Shown here: positions 1 to 8,663 of the stretch, one piece after another | Position numbering within the stretch: the stretch's first letter is position 1 | Layout: each line of letters starts with the position of its first letter | Source of the DNA: Gammaproteobacteria bacterium | GTDB lineage: Bacteria; Pseudomonadota; Gammaproteobacteria; Arenicellales; Poriferihabitantaceae | NCBI GenBank assembly: GCA_011088265.1 | Contig: JAALKB010000006.1 | Location: forward strand, 1 to 51,427 | Direction: 5' to 3' | Length of the DNA: 51,427 bases | Translations under genes and position numbers: made by a program | The notes under the pieces: generated by a model | What the model saw: the letters and a program-made list of their open reading frames with translations, nothing else | What the model was told of the DNA's origin: nothing | Database searches by the model: none

Positions 1-1
1 T

Positions 2-952
2 GTACGCACATTCAATGCCCATACCGCAGACTTTCAGAAACAGATTCAATTATTAAATGGGTTCTCACAGTTAAGGGAAGACTGGCATCAACCATTAGTC
101 CATGCCGTATTGATGCTAAAAAATCAGCGTGTAGTTCGACAAAAAGAAAGTGCGCTAATCATCGCGGGCATGATAGGCCAGATGTTAACGCTTTCTACCA
201 GACACGATATCCAGGGAGAACTGTCACAGATTGAGATAGATCAGCTTCACCTTGACATGAAACAAAGCCTACGTGAAATAGAACAGTTTCATCGACTGCA
301 AATTGAACAATTGTACAGATACCAGAAACTCGAGCGCCATGAGCAGAAATTATCCATCATCAATGACGATCTATTTTCAGAAGAAAGCTGGCAGCTATTC
401 GGACTTACTAGCGACCAACTTCTCGCAGCTGGTGCGATTGGGGGGGCTGCCACGGGCAGTACAATCGATCTATTAGCAAGCGGCTCTACGTTTTTTCTGG
501 GCACCGGAATTGGAGCTATCCTGGGTAGTTTAACCGCGCGGTTCGGCGCTGAAAAACTCGTAAAGTCTTCTACCACTAAAACCAACACCGGGCAAAAGCA
601 GGTGGTCGTTGGGCCAATCAAAAGCCCACATTTCCCCTACGTTATTTTAGGGAGAGCCATTTGTCACCACATGGCCATTGAAAGACGAACTCACGCCCAA
701 CGAATTCCTATCGAAGTGGTGGAAAATCAGAATATTACTCAGCGACTATTTCGCGAGGACAGAACAACATTCGACCGGGCTTTCGCAAAAATAAGAAAAC
801 GAGGAAACGACAACAAACGCCAAAAAGAGACGCTAGTCGAACTTATCGAGCAAAAATTGATGGACGCACAAACCCTTCTATCCAGTGGCATCCAGACCAA
901 TGATCACAATCCGACCGCCAGTGCTGCATCATCTACCAAACAATTTGATTGA
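2..952 (+). CDS. DUF3482-type GTPase-associated protein, C-terminal part
   Basis: The reading frame is open from the first bases of the window, so this is the C-terminal 316 residues of a longer protein cut by the window edge. Visible features are a long Lys/Glu/Gln-rich helical stretch (YRYQKLERHEQK), then a glycine-rich hydrophobic region (GAIGGAATGSTIDLLASG) that looks like paired membrane-inserting helices, then a charged tail ending in Ser/Thr-rich sequence. This pattern resembles the C-terminal DUF3482 region of bacterial proteins that carry an N-terminal HSR1-type GTPase domain. The GTPase part would lie upstream and is not visible, and the family call is from memory of the pattern. 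It converges on pilT with a 28-base gap. The cellular function is unknown. Confidence 0.6.
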   Translation, partial: VRTFNAHTADFQKQIQLLNGFSQLREDWHQPLVHAVLMLKNQRVVRQKESALIIAGMIGQMLTLSTRHDIQGELSQIEIDQLHLDMKQSLREIEQFHRLQIEQLYRYQKLERHEQKLSIINDDLFSEESWQLFGLTSDQLLAAGAIGGAATGSTIDLLASGSTFFLGTGIGAILGSLTARFGAEKLVKSSTTKTNTGQKQVVVGPIKSPHFPYVILGRAICHHMAIERRTHAQRIPIEVVENQNITQRLFREDRTTFDRAFAKIRKRGNDNKRQKETLVELIEQKLMDAQTLLSSGIQTNDHNPTASAASSTKQFD

Positions 953-980
953 AAACCGTCTGAGCGGGAAGTTTCTTTTA

Positions 981-2027
981 TCAGCATAGAGCAACTCCCA
1001 GAGTATATTCACTGAGAACATCTCGGCTGATACATCCCTGAGCATGAAGATTTCTCAGGCATTGATTCATGGTTTGCATGCCCATTTTTGCACCTGTTTC
1101 GATAACCGAATGCATTTGCGCCATCTTGTTTTCTCGAATTAAATGACGGATCGCAGATGTCACCATCATGATTTCCCAGGCAGCAATCCGACCTTCTTCC
1201 GTTTTAGGGACGAGCATTTGAGACACCACTCCTTTGAGTGCGCCTGACAACATGGAACGAATAATCGACTGTTCCCCGACTGGAAAAGTATCAATAATGC
1301 GATTGATTGACTGGGCAGCAGACAAGGTATGTAATGTAGAAAGCACTAGATGACCTGTCTCTGCGACGGTAATAGCCAAACGAATCGTTGCCAGGTCTCT
1401 CATCTCCCCAACCAGAATAACATCGGGATCTTCTCTCAAGGCAGCCTTTAATCCGCCTTCAAAACTATGAGTATGATCATGCAGTTGTCGCTGGCTGATT
1501 ATCCCTTGCTGGGATTGGTAGATAAACTCAATTGGGTCTTCGATGGTTAATACATGCACCTTTCTGTCGCGGATAATCGAGTCCACCATGGCAGCCATGG
1601 TGGTGGACTTACCACAACCAGTGGGTCCGCTGATCAAAACCAACCCATCCCTCATTTCACAAAACCTGCTAAAAACATTCGGCGCTGATATTTCCTCCAG
1701 AGTAGGAACACTGACTGGTATTACTCTAAAAACCGCAGAAATACCGTTCAATTGTCTAAAAACATTCACCCTGAAACGACCGATGCTGGAATTGGTAAAT
1801 GAAAAATCCACCTCACCACATCTTAAAAACTCCGCCTTTTTCGATTCACTCATTATCTCGAGTATCAATTCATCGATATTGAATGGCCCCGACGGTATCG
1901 GATATAAATCCTGTATTTCGCCGTGTTTACGGATACGAGGCGCTTTTGATGAAGCAAGATGTAAATCTGACGCATTGCTTTCAACAGCACGTCGTAACCA
2001 ATCCATTATTCTTCGATCTCTTTCCAT
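981..2027 (-). CDS. pilT: Type IV pilus retraction ATPase, PilT family
   Basis: A hexameric secretion-type ATPase that powers depolymerisation (retraction) of type IV pili at the inner-membrane base of the machine. The sequence has the N-terminal ASDLHL motif, a Walker A box GPTGCGKST at about residues 130-138, the Asp-box region TIEDPIEF, Walker B ILVGEMRD, the His-box LSTLHT and a C-terminal AIRHLIRE motif, which is characteristic of PilT rather than PilB. At 348 residues it matches PilT (about 344). I chose ATG at 2027 because an AAGGAG sits eight bases upstream; the frame can be extended to a TTG at 2045, but that would place the Shine-Dalgarno inside the gene. In Pseudomonas, pilT is likewise divergent from yggS, which favours PilT over PilU. 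No second pilT/pilU paralogue follows. Confidence 0.93.
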   Translation of the reverse strand: MERDRRIMDWLRRAVESNASDLHLASSKAPRIRKHGEIQDLYPIPSGPFNIDELILEIMSESKKAEFLRCGEVDFSFTNSSIGRFRVNVFRQLNGISAVFRVIPVSVPTLEEISAPNVFSRFCEMRDGLVLISGPTGCGKSTTMAAMVDSIIRDRKVHVLTIEDPIEFIYQSQQGIISQRQLHDHTHSFEGGLKAALREDPDVILVGEMRDLATIRLAITVAETGHLVLSTLHTLSAAQSINRIIDTFPVGEQSIIRSMLSGALKGVVSQMLVPKTEEGRIAAWEIMMVTSAIRHLIRENKMAQMHSVIETGAKMGMQTMNQCLRNLHAQGCISRDVLSEYTLGVALC

Positions 2028-2062
2028 CCCTGAAACTCCTTCCAATAATCATCCATTTATAA

Positions 2063-2329
2063 TCAGCCGTTCACCCCACCGGCACCCTCCAATAGAGCCA
2101 ACCAAACCTGATTCTGAAAACCAGAACTCCCAGGCTCTCTGTCCATCGTAACACGGGTCATGATACCGTTTTTGTTCCTTTCCCGGAAGAAACGGATTGC
2201 ATTGTCTTTTTCATCCAACGATACACCCCACCCACCAGCTATTTCTCGACCTTGTCTTGTGGGAATTGTCATAAATCCATTATCATCAACAGTCAAACTT
2301 AAACCATTGTTGACGCTTAATCCGACCAA
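2063..2329 (-). CDS. Small unrecognised ORF upstream of pilT
   Basis: An open frame ending 35 bases before the pilT start and reading the same way. I do not recognise it. Counted from a TTG at 2329, which has no clear Shine-Dalgarno, it gives about 88 residues: a polar N-terminal part, then a GGWGVSLDE segment, an Arg/Lys-rich middle (FFRERNKNG) and a Gly-rich end. The frame stays open further upstream, to 2482, but that part lies antisense to yggS. It has no signal peptide or membrane segment. It could be a small protein co-transcribed with pilT, a remnant of a larger gene, or a chance frame in the yggS-pilT divergent region, which would then hold only promoters. Confidence 0.3.
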   Translation of the reverse strand: MVGLSVNNGLSLTVDDNGFMTIPTRQGREIAGGWGVSLDEKDNAIRFFRERNKNGIMTRVTMDREPGSSGFQNQVWLALLEGAGGVNG

Positions 2330-2331
2330 AA

Positions 2332-3051
2332 ATGACGAACGAATCTGAACTACAGGCAAGATACGCCCAGACGGTTGATAAACTATCGAGCTGTGTCGAA
2401 AAATATAGCCGGGAGAAAGACTCCGTAACCCTCGTTGCCGTAAGTAAATTTCATGCTGCTGAGAACATTTTATCCCTCGCAAAAGTAGGACAAAACCACT
2501 TTGGAGAAAATTACGTTCAGGAAGGACTCGATAAAATAGAGCAACTAAAGCCCGAATTTGAAAAACTCGATCACCCGGTTCATTGGCATTTTATTGGACA
2601 TATACAAAGCAAGAAATGCAAACAGATTGCACCGAACTTTGATTGGGTACATACCGTCGAAAGCGAAAAAGTTGCCCAGAAGTTAAATCAACACAGACAG
2701 GGGCTACCCCCTTTGAATGTTTTGATCCAACTTAATCTACAAAATGAAGAATCGAAATCAGGCATTTCCCCGGATGAACTGCCAGAGCTAGCTTCCTGTA
2801 TTAGCGGATTGGAAAACCTAAGGCTTAGAGGCTTGATGATGATTCCAGCATCTACACCTGATATCGATGCCCAAAGAGACATCTTTAGACAATGCAAATC
2901 TCTACTCGACCAATTAAACGAAAGCGGTTTCGAGCTAGACCAACTCTCCATGGGTATGACAAACGACATGGATGCAGCGGTATTGGAAGGCTCTACCCAG
3001 GTTAGAATCGGGACTGCCATATTTGGGCCCAGACCAGTAAAAAACCCTTGA
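2332..3051 (+). CDS. yggS: YggS family PLP homeostasis protein
   Basis: A PLP-binding single-domain TIM-barrel protein (PLPBP/YggS family) that buffers pyridoxal phosphate and affects amino-acid and keto-acid balance; no catalytic activity is established for the family. The protein has 239 residues, the normal length. It shows the PLP-lysine motif LVAVSK at about residue 36, FGENYVQE, HWHFIGHIQSKK and the C-terminal phosphate-binding run LSMGMTNDM followed by VRIGTAIFG. The usual Ser-Asp in MGMSxD is Thr-Asn here, a mild variation. The ATG at 2332 lacks a clear Shine-Dalgarno. It begins a plus-strand cluster with proC and yggT, the conserved order in gammaproteobacteria, divergent from pilT. 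Confidence 0.95.
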   Translation: MTNESELQARYAQTVDKLSSCVEKYSREKDSVTLVAVSKFHAAENILSLAKVGQNHFGENYVQEGLDKIEQLKPEFEKLDHPVHWHFIGHIQSKKCKQIAPNFDWVHTVESEKVAQKLNQHRQGLPPLNVLIQLNLQNEESKSGISPDELPELASCISGLENLRLRGLMMIPASTPDIDAQRDIFRQCKSLLDQLNESGFELDQLSMGMTNDMDAAVLEGSTQVRIGTAIFGPRPVKNP

Positions 3052-3078
3052 GACCACGAATAGTCTTCGTGGTGTCTC
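3050..3078 (+). terminator. Hairpin between yggS and proC
   Basis: Starting in the yggS stop codon, the arm GAGACCACGAA is followed by a five-base loop and the complementary arm TTCGTGGTGTCTC. It forms a strong stem with a two-base bulge. Only short T-rich sequence follows (TTGTATTT), so it may be an attenuator or an mRNA-stabilising stem rather than a full terminator. Confidence 0.4.
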
Positions 3079-3141
3079 TTGTATTTACGGCGGCCCATCC
3101 ATACTAACTAATTCTCCTCTACCCCCAATGAGCACAGATAC

Positions 3142-3969
3142 ATGACAACAAATACCATCGCATTTATCGGTGGAGGCAATATGGCATCCAGCATCATCGG
3201 AGGCCTGCGCGCTTCGGGTTGGTCTGCCAATCATATCAGGGTCTCCGATCCCTCCAGCAATCAACGTCAGAAACTCAAATCAGACTTTCAGGTGCAGTGC
3301 TTTGAGTCGAATACTGATTGTATTCGAGATGCTGAGATAATTGTATTGGCCACTAAACCTCAAATGCTTAAAGAGGCCCTAAAACCCATTTCCGAACCTT
3401 TGAGTCTCACCAAACCACTGGTTACGAGCATCGCCGCGGGCATAACCGGAACTGACATTCTAAAATGGATTGGTTCTCCTCTCCCGTTAATTCGAGTGAT
3501 GCCAAATACACCGGCTTTAGTAAATCGCGGAGTGTCCGCGATGTTCGCCAATCAATTATGCTCGGACGAGCATAAAAAAGCCGCCGACCAAATTATGGGG
3601 GCAGTTGGCAAAACAGTATGGGTCTCATCCGAGTCTGATATTGACACTGTAACCGGGATATCGGGAAGCGGCCCCGCTTATTTCTTTAAGCTCATGGAGA
3701 TCATGATAGAAAACGCAGTGAGAAACGGACTGACTGAGGAAGATGCCAAAATACTGGTTATCGAGACTGCCGCTGGTGCAGCGAAACTAGCAGGCAACAG
3801 TGAACAAACACCGGCTATTCTGAGAAAACAAGTCACCTCCCCCGCAGGAACCACAGAGGCCGCACTAATTTCCATGGAATCATCCGGGATCGATCAAGTT
3901 GTATCCAGTGGTATTGACGCAGCAATTGAACGATCCAGGGAATTAGCGATTATGCTGGGAGAACACTAA
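3142..3969 (+). CDS. proC: Pyrroline-5-carboxylate reductase
   Basis: Catalyses the last step of proline synthesis, NAD(P)H-dependent reduction of 1-pyrroline-5-carboxylate to proline, in the cytoplasm. The 275 residues match the family length. The N-terminal Rossmann motif is FIGGGNMASSIIGG, the domain junction has RVMPNTPALV, and the C-terminal helical domain holds GISGSGPAYFF and the substrate-binding segment QVTSPAGTTEAAL. The ATG at 3142 is the only suitable start, since an upstream ATG at 3128 runs into a stop. It lies 90 bases after yggS, with a hairpin between them, and its TAA overlaps the yggT ATG by one base (TAATG), implying translational coupling. Confidence 0.97.
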   Translation: MTTNTIAFIGGGNMASSIIGGLRASGWSANHIRVSDPSSNQRQKLKSDFQVQCFESNTDCIRDAEIIVLATKPQMLKEALKPISEPLSLTKPLVTSIAAGITGTDILKWIGSPLPLIRVMPNTPALVNRGVSAMFANQLCSDEHKKAADQIMGAVGKTVWVSSESDIDTVTGISGSGPAYFFKLMEIMIENAVRNGLTEEDAKILVIETAAGAAKLAGNSEQTPAILRKQVTSPAGTTEAALISMESSGIDQVVSSGIDAAIERSRELAIMLGEH

Positions 3970-4550
3970 TGCCTTATGTACAAAATGCACTAGGTTTCAC
4001 GATAGAAACCATTTTCGGCCTTTTTCTTATTGCGGCAATTTTACGATTCCTCTTTGAACTACCAGGAGTTGACTCGCGAAACCCAATCGCTCAAACAGTT
4101 TTTGTTGCCACGAACTACCCTCTAAAAATACTTCGGCCTTTCATTCCCGGGCTATATGGCATCAACCTCGCTTCAGTTTTACTGATCATCATCATCTCCT
4201 TCCTCAAATACGGTTTACTAATAATCGTATCCGGATACCCATTTCACTTTACTGGCGTGCTGGTCATTGGGATTGGTGAAGCAATTAATACCACTACCTG
4301 GATTTTTCTTATCGCCATTATCGTACAGGCTATTTTGAGCTGGGTAGCGCCATCCAGTTACCATCCGATAATCGCAGCATTACGTGGACTGAGTGAGCCC
4401 GTTTTGAGCCTTTTCCGACGATTTCTACCAAATCTTCAAGGTTTAGATCTTTCTCCTATTCTCGCTATCCTCGCTATTAATCTGATTCAGAATCTAGTCG
4501 CTTACCCAATTATTGATTTTGGAAAAGCATTGATGATGAATTCGCTTTAG
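3969..4550 (+). CDS. yggT: YggT family membrane protein
   Basis: An integral inner-membrane protein with two YGGT repeats; its precise role is unknown, and the family has been linked to osmotic tolerance and membrane biogenesis. The 193 residues contain four to five hydrophobic helices. The first repeat has FLFELPGVDSRNPIAQ and TNYPLKILRPFIPG; the second has SWVAPSSYHPIIAAL and LSEPVLSLFRRFLP, the characteristic P-x-x-x-x-R-x-hydrophobic-P ends. It is coupled to proC by a one-base overlap. It converges on ampG. Confidence 0.92.
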   Translation: MPYVQNALGFTIETIFGLFLIAAILRFLFELPGVDSRNPIAQTVFVATNYPLKILRPFIPGLYGINLASVLLIIIISFLKYGLLIIVSGYPFHFTGVLVIGIGEAINTTTWIFLIAIIVQAILSWVAPSSYHPIIAALRGLSEPVLSLFRRFLPNLQGLDLSPILAILAINLIQNLVAYPIIDFGKALMMNSL

Positions 4551-4558
4551 CTCCCTTT

Positions 4559-4584
4559 AGCTCCACCCTCCGGGCTCCTTTTTT
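4559..4584 (+). terminator. Possible terminator after yggT
   Basis: A short stem AGCTC / GGGCT with an eight-base pyrimidine-rich loop is followed by CC and six T residues, just downstream of the yggT stop. The stem is short and includes a G-T pair, so the call is tentative. It lies in the convergent gap with ampG. Confidence 0.35.
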
Positions 4585-4608
4585 CTGCCATTGCCATTCC
4601 ACAACCAA

Positions 4609-6201
4609 CTATTCTGGCAGCTTTTGGATCAGAGGTCTTTTCCCAAGGTATAAAATTAATGCAATCACTGGAATACCCATAATAGCCGTTAAAGTGAAGA
4701 AATATTCGTAACCCAGAGCATTTACCATTGAGCCGGAGTACCCTCCAATGGTTTTTGGTAACAGTGTCATTAAAGAAGAAAAGATCGCATATTGCATCGC
4801 CGTAAATTTGACGTTAGTCAATGCAGACAGAAAAGCAATAAATGCTGCCGTGGCCACACCCGCGGATAAATTATCGGCGCTGATGACAAAATACAGCAAC
4901 CACATCTGATTTCCTTTCGTTGCCAGAAATACGAATAGAAGATTAGTCAGTGCCGATAAAACAGCACCCAGCAGCAGCACGCGGAATACCCCGAAGCGCA
5001 TGCACAGAATACCTCCTAGCCCACCACCGACCAATGTCATCATCAGCCCGAAAGACTTAACCACAGTGGCTATTTGCGTTTTCGAAAAGCCAGAATCGTA
5101 ATAAAAGACATTAGAAATAACCCCCAGTACAATGTCTGAAATTCGATACAACCCGATGAACAACAATATTAACCAAGCGGTTCTAATTCCATGTCGGCGA
5201 AAGAATTCCCTAACGGGTTCCAGATAAAGAGTGTCAACCACCGATTGCTCAACCAAACGTATTGCTACCAACGCTCGCGAAATTAGCCAAACGGCAACCA
5301 GCCCACAAGACAGTTTAAGAAGTTCTACCACCACCCCTGCTAATATTTTATTATTCAGCGCTTCGAACACGCTCGCCTTGATTCTGCTTTCGACACTTTC
5401 GCCAAAAAGGACATAAGTGAGAATAAAACCGCATACGCAAAAGAAAAATAGCACCAGTATTCTCACCCGGTTCATACTCTCCAAATGGGTATGATTTTTG
5501 GATGGGGATTCCGGCTCCGGAACAACAAGGGTAGTAATCACACCAATCAGCATAAATGCCGACATAATCAAATAGGCATTCCGCCAGGCAGTGTATTGAT
5601 ATGCCTGCTCCCCCGACCCAAGGTAGCTCGCTATTAACAGGGCTCCAGCGCCTGCAACTAACATTCCTATCCTATACCCTGCAATATACGCTGATGACAT
5701 CATTGCCTGTAGCCTGGTGGATGCGGATTCAATGCGATAGGCATCGATGACAATATCTTGCGTTGCCGAGGAGAAGCCCAACAAGACAGCAGACAGTGCC
5801 AGATAAACCAACACACCTTCCCTGCCAGCAGGATCAATCTGGGACATCAAGACAATCGCAAGGATGATGAATAACTGAGAGAGAAATAGCCAACTTCGCC
5901 TTCTGCCCAGCAGAGCAGTAAAAAGCGGAATCCGCAAGGTATCAACCAACGGAGCCCAAACAAACTTGAAGGAGTATCCAAGCGCCGCCCAGCTAAAATA
6001 CGTGACAACTGATCTATCGACCGAAGCCTCCCGTAGCCAAACAGACAAGGATGAAAAAATGAGTAGTATTGGTAATCCCGCTGAGAATCCCAGGAACAAC
6101 ATCGTGACTACCCGGGGGTGGAGAAAAACACTAATAGTTTCCTTAAAACCCAATCGTTTATTGGAATCATCTACATCAGAGTGATTGTTGTAGTCAGGCA
6201 T
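4609..6201 (-). CDS. ampG: AmpG-type muropeptide permease (MFS)
   Basis: An inner-membrane permease of the major facilitator superfamily that imports anhydromuropeptides for cell-wall recycling; its products feed the AmpR/beta-lactamase induction pathway where present. About 530 residues with some twelve hydrophobic segments. N-terminal AmpG signatures include FLGFSAGLPILLIFSSLSVWL, the cytoplasmic loop WAPLVDTLRIP, the RRRSW motif, and SATQDIVIDAYR, which is a hallmark of the family. The middle loop is long (about residues 240-330) with two extra hydrophobic segments. I preferred ATG at 6201, where family similarity begins; an upstream frame extends to 6255. It is divergent from pyrE across 180 bases that must hold both promoters. 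Confidence 0.92.
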   Translation of the reverse strand: MPDYNNHSDVDDSNKRLGFKETISVFLHPRVVTMLFLGFSAGLPILLIFSSLSVWLREASVDRSVVTYFSWAALGYSFKFVWAPLVDTLRIPLFTALLGRRRSWLFLSQLFIILAIVLMSQIDPAGREGVLVYLALSAVLLGFSSATQDIVIDAYRIESASTRLQAMMSSAYIAGYRIGMLVAGAGALLIASYLGSGEQAYQYTAWRNAYLIMSAFMLIGVITTLVVPEPESPSKNHTHLESMNRVRILVLFFFCVCGFILTYVLFGESVESRIKASVFEALNNKILAGVVVELLKLSCGLVAVWLISRALVAIRLVEQSVVDTLYLEPVREFFRRHGIRTAWLILLFIGLYRISDIVLGVISNVFYYDSGFSKTQIATVVKSFGLMMTLVGGGLGGILCMRFGVFRVLLLGAVLSALTNLLFVFLATKGNQMWLLYFVISADNLSAGVATAAFIAFLSALTNVKFTAMQYAIFSSLMTLLPKTIGGYSGSMVNALGYEYFFTLTAIMGIPVIALILYLGKRPLIQKLPE

Positions 6202-6381
6202 ATGAAACTGTGTTTGATGTTGAACCAAAAACTGGGAACCAGGATAGAATTCCAATCAAATTTCAATGGAGTATCAGAAAGTAATGGCGTGGTTTGCAAC
6301 CGAGTCCATTATAATAACACTATCAGTTTGGTCTCGATGCGCTATCTGCTTTTTAATCCCCATTTCCTCTTTAGAAAATAT

Positions 6382-7026
6382 ATGCCTGATAATAGAAATG
6401 ATTTTATCAATCTCTGTTTGGAACACAACATTCTAAAATTTGGAGAGTTCACGTTGAAATCAGGGCGAATCAGCCCATACTTTTTTAATGCCGGTGGGTT
6501 CAACAATGGACATTTACTTTGTGCTCTTTCGAGATTTTATGCCACTTCCATAGTCGCCAACGTTCATGAAGACTTCATGCTCTATGGTCCAGCATACAAA
6601 GGCATTCCTCTGGCGTGTACAACTGCCTTACAACTGAGTCAAATGTACAATCGGAACATTCCCTATGCATTCAATCGGAAGGAAGAAAAAGACCACGGAG
6701 AAGGTGGAAATATTGTCGGTGCTCCGCTGCGCGATAATGTTGTTATTCTGGATGATGTGATTACTGCAGGAACTTCTGTTAATGAATCAGTCGAAATCAT
6801 AAAAAACGCGGGAGCGACGCCATCAGCGGTAGTTATCGCCCTGGACAGACAGGAAGTTGCGGATGATCAAGAACTCTCTGCCGTTCAACGAGTCGAGAAA
6901 GAACTCGGAATACCTGTCTATTCACTCATAAAACTTAGTGATCTAATCGACTTTCTTTCAATGAATACGGGGGATGATTTGTATATCGACACGGTCAGTG
7001 CCTATCGTGATAAATACGGAGTTTAG
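6382..7026 (+). CDS. pyrE: Orotate phosphoribosyltransferase
   Basis: Converts orotate and PRPP to orotidine 5'-monophosphate, the fifth step of pyrimidine synthesis, in the cytoplasm. Starting from ATG at 6382 it has 214 residues, exactly the gammaproteobacterial size; the frame is open upstream, but that sequence is antisense to ampG and not PyrE-like. Motifs are FGEFTLKSGRISPYFFNAG near the N terminus, YGPAYKGIP, the flexible catalytic loop RKEEKDHGEGG, and the PRPP-binding loop VVILDDVITAGTS at about residues 119-131. It is a single gene, with no rph upstream in this window. Confidence 0.97.
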   Translation: MPDNRNDFINLCLEHNILKFGEFTLKSGRISPYFFNAGGFNNGHLLCALSRFYATSIVANVHEDFMLYGPAYKGIPLACTTALQLSQMYNRNIPYAFNRKEEKDHGEGGNIVGAPLRDNVVILDDVITAGTSVNESVEIIKNAGATPSAVVIALDRQEVADDQELSAVQRVEKELGIPVYSLIKLSDLIDFLSMNTGDDLYIDTVSAYRDKYGV

Positions 7027-7422
7027 TAGCTTCATTTCGGAAACCTCTAAACCACTCGGTGCGATTCGAATCAGGACCAGGAATGGTCAATGGCTGAGGA
7101 GGAAAGTTATCATAATGCCTGATCCATTGGACGGTTCCCAACCCAGAGGCTTTCTGGAATACCATAGTCTTACCTAGAATAAATGGGCCAGAGAGGCCGC
7201 ACGGCAAATAGGAGTGTGAGTGTAATACGGGGGGATGAATGGAGAGGGGGGCGTAACAAGTAGAAAAGTTAGGTCTATCTGGATTCCTACCATCCAGGAT
7301 TCATAATAAGAAACAACCTCACAAGAAAAAACCTCCAGCTCAGAGCAATTCAGATAAAACCTGATAGCGCGCAGTTACTGAGAATCAGGAGAACTTTCAG
7401 ATGGACCTATAGCTGATAACCG
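7027..7422. other. Gene-free gap between pyrE and glnK
   Basis: Convergent intergenic stretch of about 396 bases. Short frames on both strands do not resemble proteins. A TATAGC / GCTATA stem with an eight-base loop (7408-7427) reaches into the glnK stop and might serve as a weak transcription end, but there is no T-run. Confidence 0.5.
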
Positions 7423-7764
<342 letters not shown>

Positions 7765-7841
7765 TCAGGACATCAACCAAAAGATTTAGTACAAAAGATT
7801 TAATAGGGAATTTTCGAATGCTAACTCGAATGTACGATAAG

Positions 7842-7918
7842 TGGCGCGCCCGGAAGGATTCGAACCTCCGACCCCCTGGTTCGTAGCCAGGTACTCTATC
7901 CAACTGAGCTACGAGCGC
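7842..7918 (-). tRNA. tRNA-Arg (ACG)
   Basis: Reading the minus strand gives a 77-base cloverleaf. The acceptor arm GCGCTCG pairs with CGGGCGC, the D-arm contains AGCTCAGTTGGATAGAG, and the anticodon stem CCTGG/CCAGG encloses CTACGAA with anticodon ACG. The T-loop is GGTTCGAATCC and the 3' CCA is encoded. The tRNA-Ser lies upstream in the same orientation, the arrangement seen downstream of csrA in pseudomonads. Confidence 0.97.
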
Positions 7919-8114
7919 TTCAATTACTCAATATGAAAAAATATGAAAATCTGAATAAAAATCTGACGATTTGAATACAGCAAGTAGTCAATGATTTTCA
8001 GGACATATCCCATGGAACTCCATCCATTGATATACCACTCCGACAATCGAGCGCGGATAATACCCGGGTTTATTATTTATTGCAATTCGATCAAGGGATT
8101 CGAGAACCTGGCTA

Positions 8115-8204
8115 TGGCGGAGAGAGAGGGATTCGAACCCTCGATACGCGTTAACGTATACACCCTTAGCAGGGGCGCGCCTTCAGCCACTCGGCCACCT
8201 CTCC
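8115..8204 (-). tRNA. tRNA-Ser (GCU)
   Basis: The minus strand folds into a 90-base class II tRNA. GGAGAGG pairs with TCTCTCC, with one G-U pair. The D-arm has GGCCGAGTGG typical of Ser tRNAs, the anticodon loop is CTGCTAA with anticodon GCT, a long variable arm (GTATACGTTAACGCGTATC) follows, then the T-arm GGGTTCGAATCCC and an encoded CCA. It lies between csrA and tRNA-Arg. Confidence 0.97.
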
Positions 8205-8281
8205 GTATACAAACCTATTTCAAAAACCGTGAATTAATATCCTTACTACCTGACAACACCCGTTGCCTTCGCCCTTTTTAA

Positions 8282-8533
8282 TCAGGAATTATGTGGATCT
8301 GGTCTATCGGATATGAATCCATCATCAAAATTGTCATCATGACGACCAAAATTTCCTTCGTTACCGCTCTGCTCATGTTTGATTCTGTAATAGATTTCTT
8401 CTCTATGGACAGCTACATCTTTCGGCGCATTGATTCCAATTCGTACCTGGGTTCCCCGAACCCCCAAAACCGTTACACGGACTTCGTCTCCAATATATAG
8501 CGATTCACCAATTCTGCGGGTCAAGATTAACAT
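8282..8533 (-). CDS. csrA: CsrA/RsmA carbon storage regulator with extended tail
   Basis: A homodimeric RNA-binding protein that recognises GGA motifs in mRNA leaders and controls carbon metabolism, motility and biofilm genes. The first 53 or so residues are a full CsrA core: [11 protein letters not shown], the beta strands [17 protein letters not shown], and the RNA-contact segment [10 protein letters not shown]. The total is 83 residues against the usual 60-65; the added tail is polar and acidic (HDDNFDDGF). An AGGAG lies just upstream of the ATG (ACAGGAGCAGAGCAAA). The neighbours lysC upstream and tRNA-Ser downstream match the conserved alaS-lysC-csrA-tRNA order. Confidence 0.96.
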   Translation of the reverse strand: MLILTRRIGESLYIGDEVRVTVLGVRGTQVRIGINAPKDVAVHREEIYYRIKHEQSGNEGNFGRHDDNFDDGFISDRPDPHNS

Positions 8534-8663
8534 TTTGCTCTGCTCCTGTATTTATTAACATGCTAATTGACATCATTGCTACATAACCATATAACCGTGG
8601 CACCCAGATGTCAGGCACGAAAAATAAACAATTTCTTCAGTTCTTACAACCCCCTAAACCAAA

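Noticed and set aside
2688..3098. Long minus-strand frame inside yggS
   Set aside because: It is the antisense shadow of a well-supported gene and has no protein-like motif.
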